Below are positions 1 through 9,935 of a DNA stretch of 64,000 nt, piece by piece (the stretch's first letter is position 1; each line of letters opens with the position of its first letter). The notes below the pieces were generated by a model. That model worked only from the letters and a program-made list of their open reading frames with translations, was not told the DNA's origin and did not search any database. Source of the stretch: Neoceratodus forsteri (Eukaryota > Chordata > Ceratodontiformes > Ceratodontidae); assembly GCA_016271365.2 (NCBI GenBank), contig CM057455.1, positions 1,557,536,501 to 1,557,600,500 of the forward strand, in the 5' to 3' direction. The position numbers and the translations under genes were made by a program.

Positions 1-1400
1 GAACCCTCCCTCATCTCTTCTGCCTTGGCTGGTGTCAGCTGCCCTGAGAGGGTGAGGTTATCCACTGAGGATCCCTCCTGTACCTCCCCAAGGAGGTCCA
101 CTAGGAGATCCGCCTCATTTTCCTCTTCTGGTACACTGCACACACTGAGGATCATTTCATCCCTATCATAGTAGGGCTTCATCGTAGTAACATGATATAC
201 CCTCTGCCTGCCCCTTCTGTCAGGCAGTCCTACTACATAATTGACCTCACCCACCTTCCTGATTGTGGAAAATGGGCCCCTCCATGCTGCCCGCAGTTTA
301 TTTTGTTGGACTGGGACAAGTAACATCACTTGCTGTCTGACTTCATACTCCCAGGCTCTGTCCCCACGGTCGTACCAGTTTTTCTGTTGCTGTTGTGCAG
401 TGGCTAAGTGCTCCTGGTGAGCCCCATGCACTCCTTAAGCCGTGTCCTGAAATTCAGGACATACTCCACAACAGATTCCCCTTGAGAGGCAAGATCACCT
501 TCTCGATCCTCCTTGACTAAATCTAGGGGTCCCCTCACCCTGTGACCAAACAGCAGCTTGAAGGATGAGAACCCTGTGGACTCCTGTAGGACGTCCCTGT
601 ACGTAAACAGGAGGCGGGCCAAATATTTGTCCCACTACTTCTTGTGCTGGTCAGCAGATGTCCTGAACATAGTTCTGAGGGCCCCATTGAACTGCTCAAC
701 CAGGCCATTTGTCTCGAGGTGATAGGGTGAGGCACAGAGTTATTTCACCCCGCAGTTCTCCCACAGACTAGTCATTAATGACAACATGAAATTTTTCCCC
801 TGGTATGACAAAATCTCCTTGGGAAATCCCGCGTGGCTAAAGATTCCCAGGAGCTCATCAGTCACTTTTTAGGCCTCAATGGAAGACATGGCCACTGCCT
901 CAGGGTACCTGGTTAGTAGTCCACAGCAGCCAATATGTATCTTTTGCCCATGTGACTTGGGGTGCTCAGGGACCCCACTATGTACCCAGCTACACTCTTA
1001 AAGGGTTCATCAATAATAGGCAGGGGCACCAAAGCCACCTTAGCCTTGTCCCCTACCTTTCCCACCCTGTGGCACTGTGGACAAGTCCAACAGTAATTTG
1101 CCACATCTGTGTACATGCTTAGTCAAAAGAAGTTATTGGCAAGATGCGTTTTTGTGTGGTTAATAACCAGGTGTTGTGAAAAAGGGATGTCGTGGGATAG
1201 GGCCAACAGCTGCTTGTGGTAGTCCTGGGGGACTACCAGCTGCTGAGGTACCTCTCCCTCTAGTCCCCTCTGTGGTGTACGCTCCCTGTACAACAGCCCA
1301 TTCTCCCAGTAAGCTGACTTTTTGCTCCCCTGAGAGTTCTCAACACTCTCTGCTATCTCTCTCAGTTTCTGGAGGGTAGGATTAGCCAGCTGAGCTCTGC
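1..1400 (-). pseudogene. Ty3/Gypsy integrase with C-terminal GPY-type module (Gmr1-like order)
   Basis: Decayed integrase of an LTR retrotransposon, which would join element cDNA to chromosomal DNA. Reading the minus strand, a zinc-binding region comes first (HDIPFSQH, then CPQC near 1070-1085), followed by the start of the catalytic core near 913-1010 and a core-end segment at 404-622 containing FSSFKLLFGHRVRGPLDL, typical of vertebrate Gypsy integrases. A GPY-like module lies near 185-330 (AWRGPFSTIRKVGEVNYVV). The window edge then reads QLTPAKAEEM, the kind of linker that precedes reverse transcriptase in these elements. Stops and frameshifts break it. The protease lies directly upstream with no reverse transcriptase between, so the order is gag-protease-integrase, with the transcriptase expected beyond position 1. 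Family assignment is firm; the Gmr1-like placement is an inference. Confidence 0.85.
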
Positions 1401-1404
1401 CCAG

Positions 1405-2075
1405 CTCCTACCATCTGACCCTCACCAGCTCGTCTTCAGAAGGAAATCTGCCCCCAGCTGATACCTCCTCTGTTTGAAGCTGGGGCTCAGGGTTGCTATT
1501 CCTAGATAGCCCTTCATCCACATTAGCTGTTTCCTCAATTGCTGAGGGAGGTATTAGCATGGTCTGCATCGCCCCTTCCTCACCATCAGAAGCATGCTCC
1601 TTTGCCTGACTATAGGTAGTAACACACACTAGGTTTTCCTTGTGGTCAAAATCATTCCCCATGATCACCTCCACAGGGACATCAGGTACAATTCCACCTC
1701 CTGTGCTCCATGGCCACCTTCCCAGCTGAGGAAGACCCAAGTTATTGGCACTTGGACCACTGGACATGTGACTCCCCGAATCTTGGAAAACTGCCCTAGC
1801 AGAATCTTCTTCACCTGGATCATATCCTGCCTCACCATGGAGATGGAGGCACTAGTGTCCCTCAGTCCCTGTGTTATTGTCTCATTAACTAGGATTAGGT
1901 GCATATGCATGGAGGAGTTTGGTGGCATTACAGTGTGTGCACAGGTTGCAGTCTGCTGGGTACTGTCTTGATCACCCCCTTCCCCAGGCTTTTGCCCTTT
2001 GCTCATGTTTTTAAGGCAGTCATAGGACAGACACCCCACTTTCTGGCAAATCCAGCATTCCCCTTAGGACCGGTG
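1405..2075 (-). pseudogene. Ty3/Gypsy zinc knuckle and aspartic protease
   Basis: End of gag and the protease of the same Gypsy element, which would bind RNA and cut the polyprotein. A Cys-rich knuckle reads CWICQKVGCLSYDC (about 2022-2065), spaced C-x2-C-x4-C-x4-C, so Cys stands where the usual CCHC knuckle has His. The protease follows, with LRDTSASISMVRQDM around 1830-1875; the family core is D-T/S-G, and here the Gly position reads Ser. Downstream, VPVEVIMGNDF (about 1655-1685) matches the usual flap-to-C-terminal region. The reading shifts frame between about 1660 and 1770, so this copy is dead. It continues without a gap into the integrase N-terminus near 1400. Confidence 0.75.
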
Positions 2076-3260
2076 GGTTCTATTTTGGGCTCAGGCGCAG
2101 GCGAGTTTACTTTAGGCTGCCCTGCCTGGGTCCCATTAAAACCATGTGCTGTCCCACCTCCATTGTTCCTATACTACAAGTGTGGTCTGCTGGCCACATA
2201 CAATTCGGCCCTTTCTACTGCCTCCTTTGCAGAGTTGCTTGCCCAATCCAGTAGCCATATGGGCAGGTTCTTTGGTACAATTTTAAGAAATTATTCCCTT
2301 ATCTTTTATTTTCTCTACAGTTCTAGCTCTAGCCCCATCCACACTGTGGTCTAAATAGGCACATATTTGGACATGCAATTCTACATTGCTGTCTCCTGGG
2401 CCTTTTCTTAATTCTCTGAATTTTCACCTATAAGCCTCAAGAGTCAGTTCAAAATGTTTTAATGATACCCTTTTAACTTTATCATAGTCCATACAGTCTT
2501 TATCATCCCTTCTAGCAAATGCTTGCAAAGCACAGCCAGTAAGCAATGGTATAAAGTGGGCCACCCATGTAACCCTGTCCAATTTAAACTGCACATATAC
2601 CCTGTCAAATTATTTTAGAAACAAATCAAGATCTTCCCTGTCCCGGTATTAAGGAAACATTTTTAAATTAATTGTGGCTTCCTGGGTTGGACCCCCAAGC
2701 CATTATTTAAGGTTTTGCTGCAGTGTTTGCTGGTGCAGTTTCACCATCTCTTTCTCATGCTGCTGTCTCTGGATCTCTTCCTGTTATTCTTTCTATCTTT
2801 TCCTTCTCTTTTTTCTGCCTGCATCAGGATTTCATGCTGGCGAGCCTTCTGTTTCCTCCTGCTTCAAGATTTCTTGCTACTGAGCATTCTCTTTTTTTTC
2901 TCAGCCTCCAGCCTTACGCTCTCCTTTTCAGCCTCAAACCTTACCCTCTGCTGTTTGGCCTCCTTCAGCACAAGCTCAATCCTTAGAACTTGCATCTGAT
3001 TCTGAGCCTCTGCTGCACCAGCTCTTAGTTCAGATTTGAGCTGTGCAACTTCACCAGCTCATAGTTCGAGGTGTCCCTCTGATTCAGCCACTGTGACTTC
3101 AGCCTCACTACCTTGGTCACCTTCCTCAGCAACCACCTGCTGCACAGGTATTTGGTCATACATCTCTGAGACTGTCTGCCCCCCCCCTTGCATTCAATCC
3201 TGCTCCAAAAGGGTTTCTATGAGTCCATTCTTTGTCAGTCCCACATAGACAATTCCCCCC
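2076..3260 (-). pseudogene. Ty3/Gypsy gag (capsid-like region and charged N-terminus)
   Basis: Gag remnant in line with the protease. The segment around 2420-2480 reads FELTLEAYRVKIQ, close to the SCAN-like capsid helix found in vertebrate Gypsy gag proteins. Upstream, about 2700-3000 encodes a Glu/Lys/Arg-rich stretch with repeated AEK/EAEKK-like units, probably a coiled coil; on the plus strand this appears as a pyrimidine-rich tract that yields misleading Leu/Phe-rich ORFs. Several stops interrupt the frame. There is no evidence of a host gene here; the position between the LTR side (3570) and the zinc knuckle (2065) supports gag. Confidence 0.65.
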
Positions 3261-3542
3261 ATCTGCACACAGTTCACAAAGCTGATGCACATTAAATCTG
3301 CCATATGCTGAGGATCTCATCTTTTCTAACTATGCTGCACTAAGCTGTTCATCTAGAAATTAAAAAAAACTGTAATAAACAATACAACCTTTTGTATATC
3401 CTGTTTTGTGACTTTTAAGGTATATTTCTATTGGCCATCTGTTGCTCAGTATGCTAGGTAAGGCTTTTACCTCTCTCCCAGAGTTCCTGCCTCTATAGGA
3501 AAGCACACTGTGCACAAATACTGGCTTTAAACTTGTGCACTG

Positions 3543-3690
3543 ATCCTCACTACTCTGCCACCAGTTGTGGCACAACCTGCCCCTTGGCCCGTCCCAGCTT
3601 ACAGGCAGTTTTATTGGGAGCTTCTAATTCACTGCCACCACCTGATTTTATCAGGAAATCACTTTTTGCACTGCTTGGGGTCAGGAAGGT
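3543..3690 (-). repeat. Gypsy 5' LTR end and primer-binding region
   Basis: On the minus strand the sequence AATAAAA (near 3610) is followed by GGTTGTGCCACAAC and then TGGTGGCAGAGTAGTGAGG. A TGG immediately after the LTR edge is the usual start of a tRNA primer-binding site. I read this as the U5 end of the 5' LTR and the start of the internal region. The upstream LTR part is probably displaced to about 6790-7490 by the L2 insertion. The exact LTR terminal base is uncertain (3563 to 3572), and no second LTR copy is present in the window to test it. Confidence 0.55.
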
Positions 3691-3699
3691 CAACACAAT

Positions 3700-4740
3700 A
3701 ATTATTGGTAGAGTGCACTTTGAGACAGACTGCAAACTGGGTCCAGCTAAAGTAACAGGGTTGTACAGACCAGCAAATGCCTGGGGTGAAATGGTCTCTA
3801 GAACGTGGTTTTCCATATCTAGTTTCCATACTCAAGGGCTCCAGTACTTTGGGGCCGATAGCTTGGCTGGCCCCGGAATCCCATCTGACTTGAGTGGTGT
3901 TATGCAATGCCAGGTCAGTTTGAAACAAGACAGCGGTTATCGCTGATCTTGTTGGGACAGCAGACCTGGCCTGCATCACTGAGACCTGGCTTGATGACAG
4001 TGCTGGCCCCATTTTAGAGGTGGCGACCCTGGCCAGGTTCTTGGTGATACACGGCTCAAGATCGGACTGCAGGGAAGTAGGTGTAGTCATTTGTTTTAGA
4101 TCAGAATTGGGCCTTACTGGTGTGCCAGTTAAGGAGGTCAGATCATTTGAGTTTACCATAGTAGCAGGTGTGGGCTGCAGGATCATTCTAATCTGCCGTC
4201 CACCCGGAGGTGAGAAATTGTTTCTGCAGGAATTAGCAGACTTCTTCATCAACATGGCGTTTGAGTCACCCAGGTTGATGGTCCTGAGCGACTTCAACAC
4301 CTGGGTTGACAGTGAACTCTCGCAGTTTGAGCAAGACTTCCTCTAACTTATGAATTTGTTGGGGTTCACTCACATAGTTGCCTCTGCTACTCATAGTCAC
4401 GGTCACTCACTTGATCTGGTCTTCCTTCTGGGGCTGGAGACCTCTGACTTGGTGGTGGAACCAGTCATATGGCCTGATCACCACACAGTAAGGTTCAATC
4501 TCCAGGCCCCCCCTTATAGGTTGCCCCTGTGGAGATGGTCAGATACCGCCCATTGAGGGATGTAACCCTGGAAGGCCTACTGGCGGTGTTAGACCCATCG
4601 GGATTCTTAGGGGTTGGCGAGGATCCAGAGAGTTTAGTTCAGGCTGATTATAAGGCTGTTACTGAGGCTCTGGATTCTATTGCCCCAGTCCGTATTCACC
4701 CTCAGTTCCCTAGTTTGATGGGACCTTGAGGGAGTTGAGA
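3700..4740 (+). pseudogene. L2-type LINE: ORF2 endonuclease domain
   Basis: Apurinic-type endonuclease of an L2-clade LINE, which nicks the target DNA. The motif ITETWLDD (about 3974-3997) is the metal-binding Glu block; MVLSDFN (about 4279-4302) is the N-D block; WPDHHTV (near 4470-4490) corresponds to the final S-D-H block, with Pro in place of Ser. Frames change at 4346/4350 and 4529-4556, and stops occur throughout. The upstream edge is uncertain, between about 3690 and 3850, because the element lies inside a Gypsy LTR that has no intact copy here for comparison. Confidence 0.8.
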
Positions 4741-6480
4741 CGAGTTGGACGAAGGTTAGAGCATCGCTGGCAGTAATCTGCCCTTGAGGCTGACCACTTT
4801 AGATTGATGGATCATTATCAAAGCTATCAATCAGCAATCACTCTTAAGAAGGCAGAGTTCCTGTCTGGTGAGGTTGCTGCTGCTCAGAATTGACTGGCTC
4901 AGCTCTTTTGAACTGTGGACAGGTTGTGCAATCCAACCTGTCTACAGTTCGAAGTGCATTTTCACAAGTTAAGTGTGAGGAGTTTGCTCAATTCTTTGCA
5001 AATAAGGTGGCCAACATCAGGGCCTAGATCCATCCAGTGCTCTCTATGGGGGTTGACTGTGGTTGGTGCACAGTCACTACTCCTCGGTTTTCTTGTATAT
5101 CTTTCAACCAGCTGGAGATCGTGGACATCGTGCAGATTGCCCAGAATTTGTGGCCAACATGCCTATTATCGGGGTGTATTGAGTCCATTGGCCAGTCCTT
5201 GCAAAGACTGTGTGGTGCTCCCTAGAGTGGGGTGTGTTTCCCAGCTCCCTGAAGGAGGCGGTGGTGACACCGCTCCTCAAGAAAGCTGCTTTGGACCCTA
5301 ACTGCTTTGCTAACTACAGGCCTATCTCTAACCTTCCCTTTGTTGGGAAGGTGATTGAGAAAGTAGTTGCGCTGCAACTGGAGAACCATCTTACCATCCA
5401 CGATGTCTACGTTCCTCTCTAGTCAGTTTTCCGGAAAAGACATAGTACCGAGACCACTCTTGTTCGGGTGCTCAATGATCTTCTGATGGCGAGAGATCAG
5501 AAGTGTCGCTCCATCTTGGTGCTTCTTGATCTCTCCTCAGCATTTGACACCATGGACCATGGGGTGCTGCTCAAGTGCCTGAGGGTTATCTGTGGCCTGG
5601 CTGGTCCAATCCTCAGATGGTTTCAATCTTTCCACACCAACAGATTTCAGAGGGTGATGTAGTTTGTTTTTTTTTTCTCCTCTGATCCATTCTCTCTGCC
5701 ATGTGGGGTCCCTTAGGGCTCTGGTGCTGTCCCCTATGTTGTGTGCAGTGTACATGCTGCCCCTCAGAGACACTGTAAGATGATATGGACTGAGGTTTCA
5801 CTGCTACGCTGATGATACACAGCTCTGTCTGTCTTTTGCGCCCAACCAGAATAGTGCAGTCTTGGCGTTTAACAGCTGTCTAGTGGAAATCCATGACTGG
5901 ATGAAATTCAGCTGGCTGAAACTGAATTCTGAGAAGACTGAGGTTTTGGTGGTGGATCCGGGTCACCGGATAGAGAGGTCAGTAGCGGGGTTACCCTCTG
6001 GTCTTTGGCTTGAGGGTGCCCAGCTGTCTTCGTCTGAATGGGTGCGTGATCTGGGGGTGGTTCTTGATGATGGACTGACACCGCATTCACAGGTGTCGAC
6101 AGTCGTCAAGTCTTCCTTTTACCATCTTAAGAACATCACCAGGATTAGGCACCTTGTTCTGTCTGGTGACCTGCCTATGTTGCTCCATGCCTTTGTGACT
6201 TCATGCCTACACTATTGCAGGTCACTCTACCTGGGGCTTCCGGGAGTTGATATCCATCACTTGCAGCTGGTGCAGAATGCTGCAGCATGGTTGTTGACTG
6301 CGACTTCTTGTTTGAGTCATATTACTCCCATGCTGAGTGAACTGCACTGGCTGCCTATACAGTGGCGGATCACCTTCACGGTCGGACGCCTGACCTATAA
6401 AGCCCTGCAGGACTGGGTCCAAGCTATCTGCAAGAGCTCCTGACTCCCTACAACCCTGGCTGTCCTCTCCACTCAACTGA
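4741..6480 (+). pseudogene. L2-type LINE: reverse transcriptase and C-terminal region
   Basis: Reverse transcriptase of the same L2 element. Visible blocks include NCFANYRPISNLPFVGKVIE (about 5301-5360), LLDLSSAFDTMDHGVLL (about 5523-5573) and the catalytic YADDT (about 5803-5817). The C-terminal part reads LNSEKTEVLVV and later LPGVDIHHLQLVQNAAAWLL, then LHWLPIQWRITF, which is characteristic of the L2/CR1-group end domain. A single open stretch spans 5862-6443, but the part before it contains a T-run frameshift near 5668 and several stops. Compared with a normal L2 ORF2 all main domains are represented, so this was a long insertion that later decayed. Confidence 0.85.
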
Positions 6481-6790
6481 CAAGGGGTTATTAGAGGTTC
6501 CTAAGGTTCAGCTTAAAACGTGGGGGCCTGGGCTTTTATGTTTTGTGCCCATTCTCTGTGGAACTCTCTGCCTCATCAGATTCAAGAGTGCAGGACCATG
6601 GAGATCTTCAAAGCATGCCTAAAACCTACTTGTTTCAGCAAGCATTTAGTATTTAGTGATAATATTATCTGTTTTATTTAAATTCATGTTGTAAATAATT
6701 TTAGACAGTGTTGTCATATTTATATGATATTTTAACTATGTACAGCACTTCGATTTTTAGAATTGCACTCAATAAATAAAGTATATTAAT
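6481..6790 (+). repeat. L2-type LINE 3' end
   Basis: The end of the ORF2-derived region continues as degenerate coding sequence (LCPFSVELSASSD-like, about 6540-6590), then a short AT-rich 3' UTR ending in AATAAATAAAGTATATTAAT near 6770-6790. The element stops there and LTR-like sequence resumes. No clean target-site duplication was found between about 3690 and about 6790. Confidence 0.65.
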
Positions 6791-7490
6791 ATTATAATAA
6801 AAATGACCTTGTCAATAATGAGGCAGTCACTGGTTCTATCAAAAATAGATTCTTTACTAGAAGATGCTATAGGTGTTTACAAACGAGATATATTTACAGT
6901 AAGACAAAAGGTTTACACATTTACTGAGAACAGAAAATAAGTTTGACAGATGATTTATCAGGAAAAACACTCAAACTTTAGCCTCACCTAAAGTTTCTTT
7001 ACCTGCCGCTAGCTACAGAAGACATTCCCCCCTAGGCTGTGCTTCCTTACCTAGCTAAATTCCAGCAGAGGTGTCGAGTGTGTGTGTGTGTGTGTATCTA
7101 TCTCCTTAGCCCTTCCTTACTGTCTCTTGAAGTTTTGTGACATGCAACTGGGTCCATTGCCTGACATGGGAACATATCTCAAGAAAGACTCCCCACTGAG
7201 ATTATGACTTATCTTCCCCCCATGCTCATCCTGTCAGCAATTACTGCTAACCTTCCCATGAGAATATCGGCACCTACACAGTGAGTGACCAGCTCTCATT
7301 AGCTGCCTATATATGTGACCTGGGAGCCATCTTGTGTCCATCCAAAACAGAACCTATAACAGATGAATATTTATACTAACAGAAAAAGTATAACTAAATC
7401 TAATCCCATTTCCTATCACATACACAGAGCTCTATGTTGCAACACACTTTAACATCCTAGATATTTCAACATACTGTGGTGACTAAACAG
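6791..7490 (-). repeat. Probable upstream part of the Gypsy LTR
   Basis: Non-coding sequence between the L2 tail and the next repeat. On the minus strand it contains a TATA-like CACATATATAGGC near 7307-7319 and begins with TGTTTAGTCACC at about 7490. A TATA box here and the AATAAAA at about 3610 would fit one LTR split by the L2 insertion. This is an inference from position and signals only; there is no second LTR in the window for comparison. A short TG microsatellite lies at 7077-7095. Confidence 0.4.
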
Positions 7491-7524
7491 TGCAACATAT
7501 TGAAAAATGTAACACTCATCCAGT

Positions 7525-8895
7525 CAGTGTTCGGTTTTGGTTTATAGAGTCTGCCATTCAAGACTGTGTGTTTGCTCACGTTGCTTCTCTCACAGGGGCC
7601 ATGAATGTCTTTCAGCTGCCCAGAAAGAATGCCTACATGGAATGTCAGCCATCCAGAACTCTTATGCAGTAATGTACAGTCAGCACTTGTTTATCTGGCT
7701 CTCATTTATCCATTTCTCTCATGTATCCGTCTATGACTGCATAATAATTTCCCATTTTGTTTACACTCGTTTATCCATCCCTGGTGTTATCTGTTTCCGT
7801 CACCCGTTGTCCTTGTTGTCTACTATGTGCATCTCAATGTGTATTCTCAGATAACTGACCCTTTGCATCCCCAGAAGAGTACTGTACAGAAAACCACAGA
7901 CCAAAGCAGGCAAGGCAGTCATAAACCAAAGCTGCCACAGACCTAAGCACCCACAGCAGCCAAACATCAAACTGCAGACCGAAGCATCCAGTTTCCTCTT
8001 AACCGTCTCATTCAGATATCCGTCACCTGACCTAAGAACAGAAGGCAACAGATTTCTGAGTGCTGACTGTAATAGGTAACACTTGTTCTGTGGTAAGGCA
8101 GAAAATTAGGAATACTACCACTGTACCTGCATAAGTAATGTTCCTGCAGTCATTCACCCCTCACTGGCTTGTGGAGCTGACAGAATAACAAAGTAGCCTT
8201 GAGCAGGAAAATGCCTGCGAGAGAGCATTATGACAGAAAGACAGTTTTATATCTTATGTAGGTGCTGGGGAAGAAAATGCCATCTTGAAACGAGTACATG
8301 CACCTCCATTAAGTAAACCTATAAAATATTAATTTGCATATTATGCTATTACATTTCTCCAGTTAATTGAATTGCTGTGTATATTCAATGTTTGTTTATC
8401 AGTGCTGTTGACTTAATAACTTGTAATGTATCATACCTGTCTATATTCTGTATATCTGCAAGTTATTAAGCCAGTGCCTTATATTTTATTGCGTACATTG
8501 TGTTGGTCTACTGTCTGTATATCTGCTTGTAATTGATTCTGTGCCACCCCTGAAAAAAGGACCTCTGATTCCAGTGGGCCTACCCATTTACCAAAATTCA
8601 ATAACTAACTAACTTGCTAACTAACTAAATGTGTTGCTCTATTTTAACAATCCCCACATAGTTACAATATCCTTTCCCCGTTTCTCTCAGTCCGGGTTCA
8701 ATTTACATAGCTCCAGATTGTAGAAAAATAGTCACAACTTAGCACTTCTCTCCATTTCAGAGTTCAAACTGGAGTGTTCTATCTTTGCTGCAGATTCTTA
8801 CTGTACTTGCTTCTTCATCTTGCCTGCCTCATGCAGGTATATGAAAAGGTAGTTATTTTCACCATAAACTATTTTTAGCCTAGCAGGTAGCATCA
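7525..8895 (+). repeat. Dispersed repeat, copy A (with internal MITE)
   Basis: This stretch aligns by eye with 28430-29403. Shared landmarks include TTTCAGCTGCCCAGAAAGAA, GACAGAATAACAA, AAAGACAGTT and CCAGTGGGCCTACC, in the same order and strand, with mostly single-base differences. Near 8555-8630 both copies carry a LINE-like tail (GGACCTCTG...CCAGTGGGCCTACC, then an AACT microsatellite), yet similarity continues about 260 bp further, so the amplified unit is larger than that tail. No coding capacity was recognised. Copy A differs mainly by a 393-bp insertion at 7677-8069 and a longer AACT run. Confidence 0.85.
7677..8069. mobile_element. Non-autonomous pogo/Tigger-like DNA transposon (MITE)
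   Basis: A 393-bp insertion in repeat copy A. It begins CAGTCAGCACT and ends AGTGCTGACTG, an 11-bp perfect terminal inverted repeat, and both sides are flanked by TA (7675-7676 and 8070-8071). The paralogous copy B has an unfilled site, GTAATGTAATTGGTAAC at 28575-28591, with a single TA. TA duplication with CAG-starting ends fits the Tc1/mariner superfamily, and the internal TTTATCC-rich sequence resembles pogo/Tigger elements. No transposase frame is present, so it would depend on an enzyme encoded elsewhere. The superfamily is well supported; the pogo/Tigger assignment is an inference. Confidence 0.85.
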
Positions 8896-8945
8896 GGTTG
8901 GCTAGAAATTCTATTATCTCCTTACTGTTGCTACTTTCTTCTGTG

Positions 8946-8976
<31 letters not shown>

Positions 8977-9436
8977 ATATTTATAGAATTCTCAGAAAAT
9001 GTCATAAATTTTTCTTGGATCATAATGGTTGTGGCTGTGTCTGTCTTGAACTGAGTTTATTGTGTTGCTGGATTTTTCAATTTTAATTTGATATGCTAAC
9101 AATTGGTCTTGTTTTTCTCCCAGAAAGTAGTATTTAGACCGGACTCTCATCATGGCCCCTCTTGCTTTTGTTTCTGTAATTTGGTTTATTTTGTCTTATA
9201 AGATTAATATTTTGTTTAAATCTTCTCTTGCTTCTGATTGAATGAATTTGTACTCGGCTGTTGTCAATTCTGTTTCTAGTTGGTTGAGAGTTATTGTCTG
9301 TTTTATTTTTAAAAGCCACATAGGAAATACATATACCTCTTAAAAATGCTTTTAGAGCATCCCACACAATTTGAACTAAGATGGTTTGATCATTATTACT
9401 GTATAAAAAGTTTTTGATCTCTTTTCTGATTAAGTT
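8895..9436 (-). pseudogene. L1-type LINE ORF2, segment downstream of the endonuclease
   Basis: Minus-strand ORF2 linker region between endonuclease and reverse transcriptase. The reading includes IRKEIKNFL, then WDALKAFLRGICISY (about 9322-9367), a well known L1 ORF2 block, then a Lys/Arg-rich stretch, EKQDQLLAYQIK and finally DIFSEFYK near 8985. The element is truncated at about 8895, next to repeat copy A, before the reverse transcriptase. It continues across the inserted LINE to 14012: the two halves read through in frame (VFIN on one side, LIRKEI on the other). Confidence 0.8.
8945..8984. repeat. AT-dinucleotide microsatellite inside the L1 fragment
   Basis: A run of TGTATA and TATA units interrupts the L1 ORF2 remnant directly after the DIFSEFYK block. 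It probably grew from a short Tyr-Ile coding stretch (TAT ATA) of the L1 itself. Confidence 0.8.
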
Positions 9437-9935
9437 TTCAGTCTGTGTAGTGGAGGGGCTAATGACGGTCCTTGCCAGTGCCTAAACACTTTTAAACAAA
9501 AACATAAAATTTATAGGTCTCTGTGCATTTTACTAGAGTACAGCGAGCCTCTGGGGAAAAGTGGTACATTGCTACACCATTGCCTAGCAACTGGAGCCTG
9601 CTGTGAGGGTACAATTTACTTGTAGCAGAAGGGGTTGTTTTTGCAGCATTTGTCCTTGATAAGTACTGGAATATTGCACGCATTATGTGCTTGTAGAGAC
9701 TGTAATATTTTTATTTTATAAAGCAGTGCTTTTTTATTGTGTGGGGCTGAGCAAGGAAGTTTGTAAATTCTCTTTCCGGATTCTCACTACTTAAGCGAGT
9801 CTCCAACTGAGCGGGGTGAGCTCAAGCTGTGCTGCATGGGATCACATGCAGAGAGCCATAGGACGCAAGGAACAAGGCCATAACAGAAGGCATAACAGGT
9901 AAATTGCAAGTAGGTCCAATTATCAGCCTTAAGGT
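9437..9935 (+). repeat. 5' UTR of an AT-rich CR1-like LINE
   Basis: Non-coding leader of the inserted LINE. The start is set by the flanking AAGTT (9432-9436 and 14012-14016), which is the probable target-site duplication. Nothing resembling a known promoter was recognised beyond T-rich tracts. It ends at the ATG of ORF1 (9936). Confidence 0.6.

Noticed and set aside
2674..2999. Leu/Phe/Ser-rich plus-strand frames resembling signal or membrane segments
   Set aside because: They mirror the Glu/Lys-rich gag region of the minus-strand Gypsy element.
9134..9367. A small basic protein on the minus strand
   Set aside because: It is the L1 ORF2 linker (WDALKAFLRGICISY), not an independent gene.
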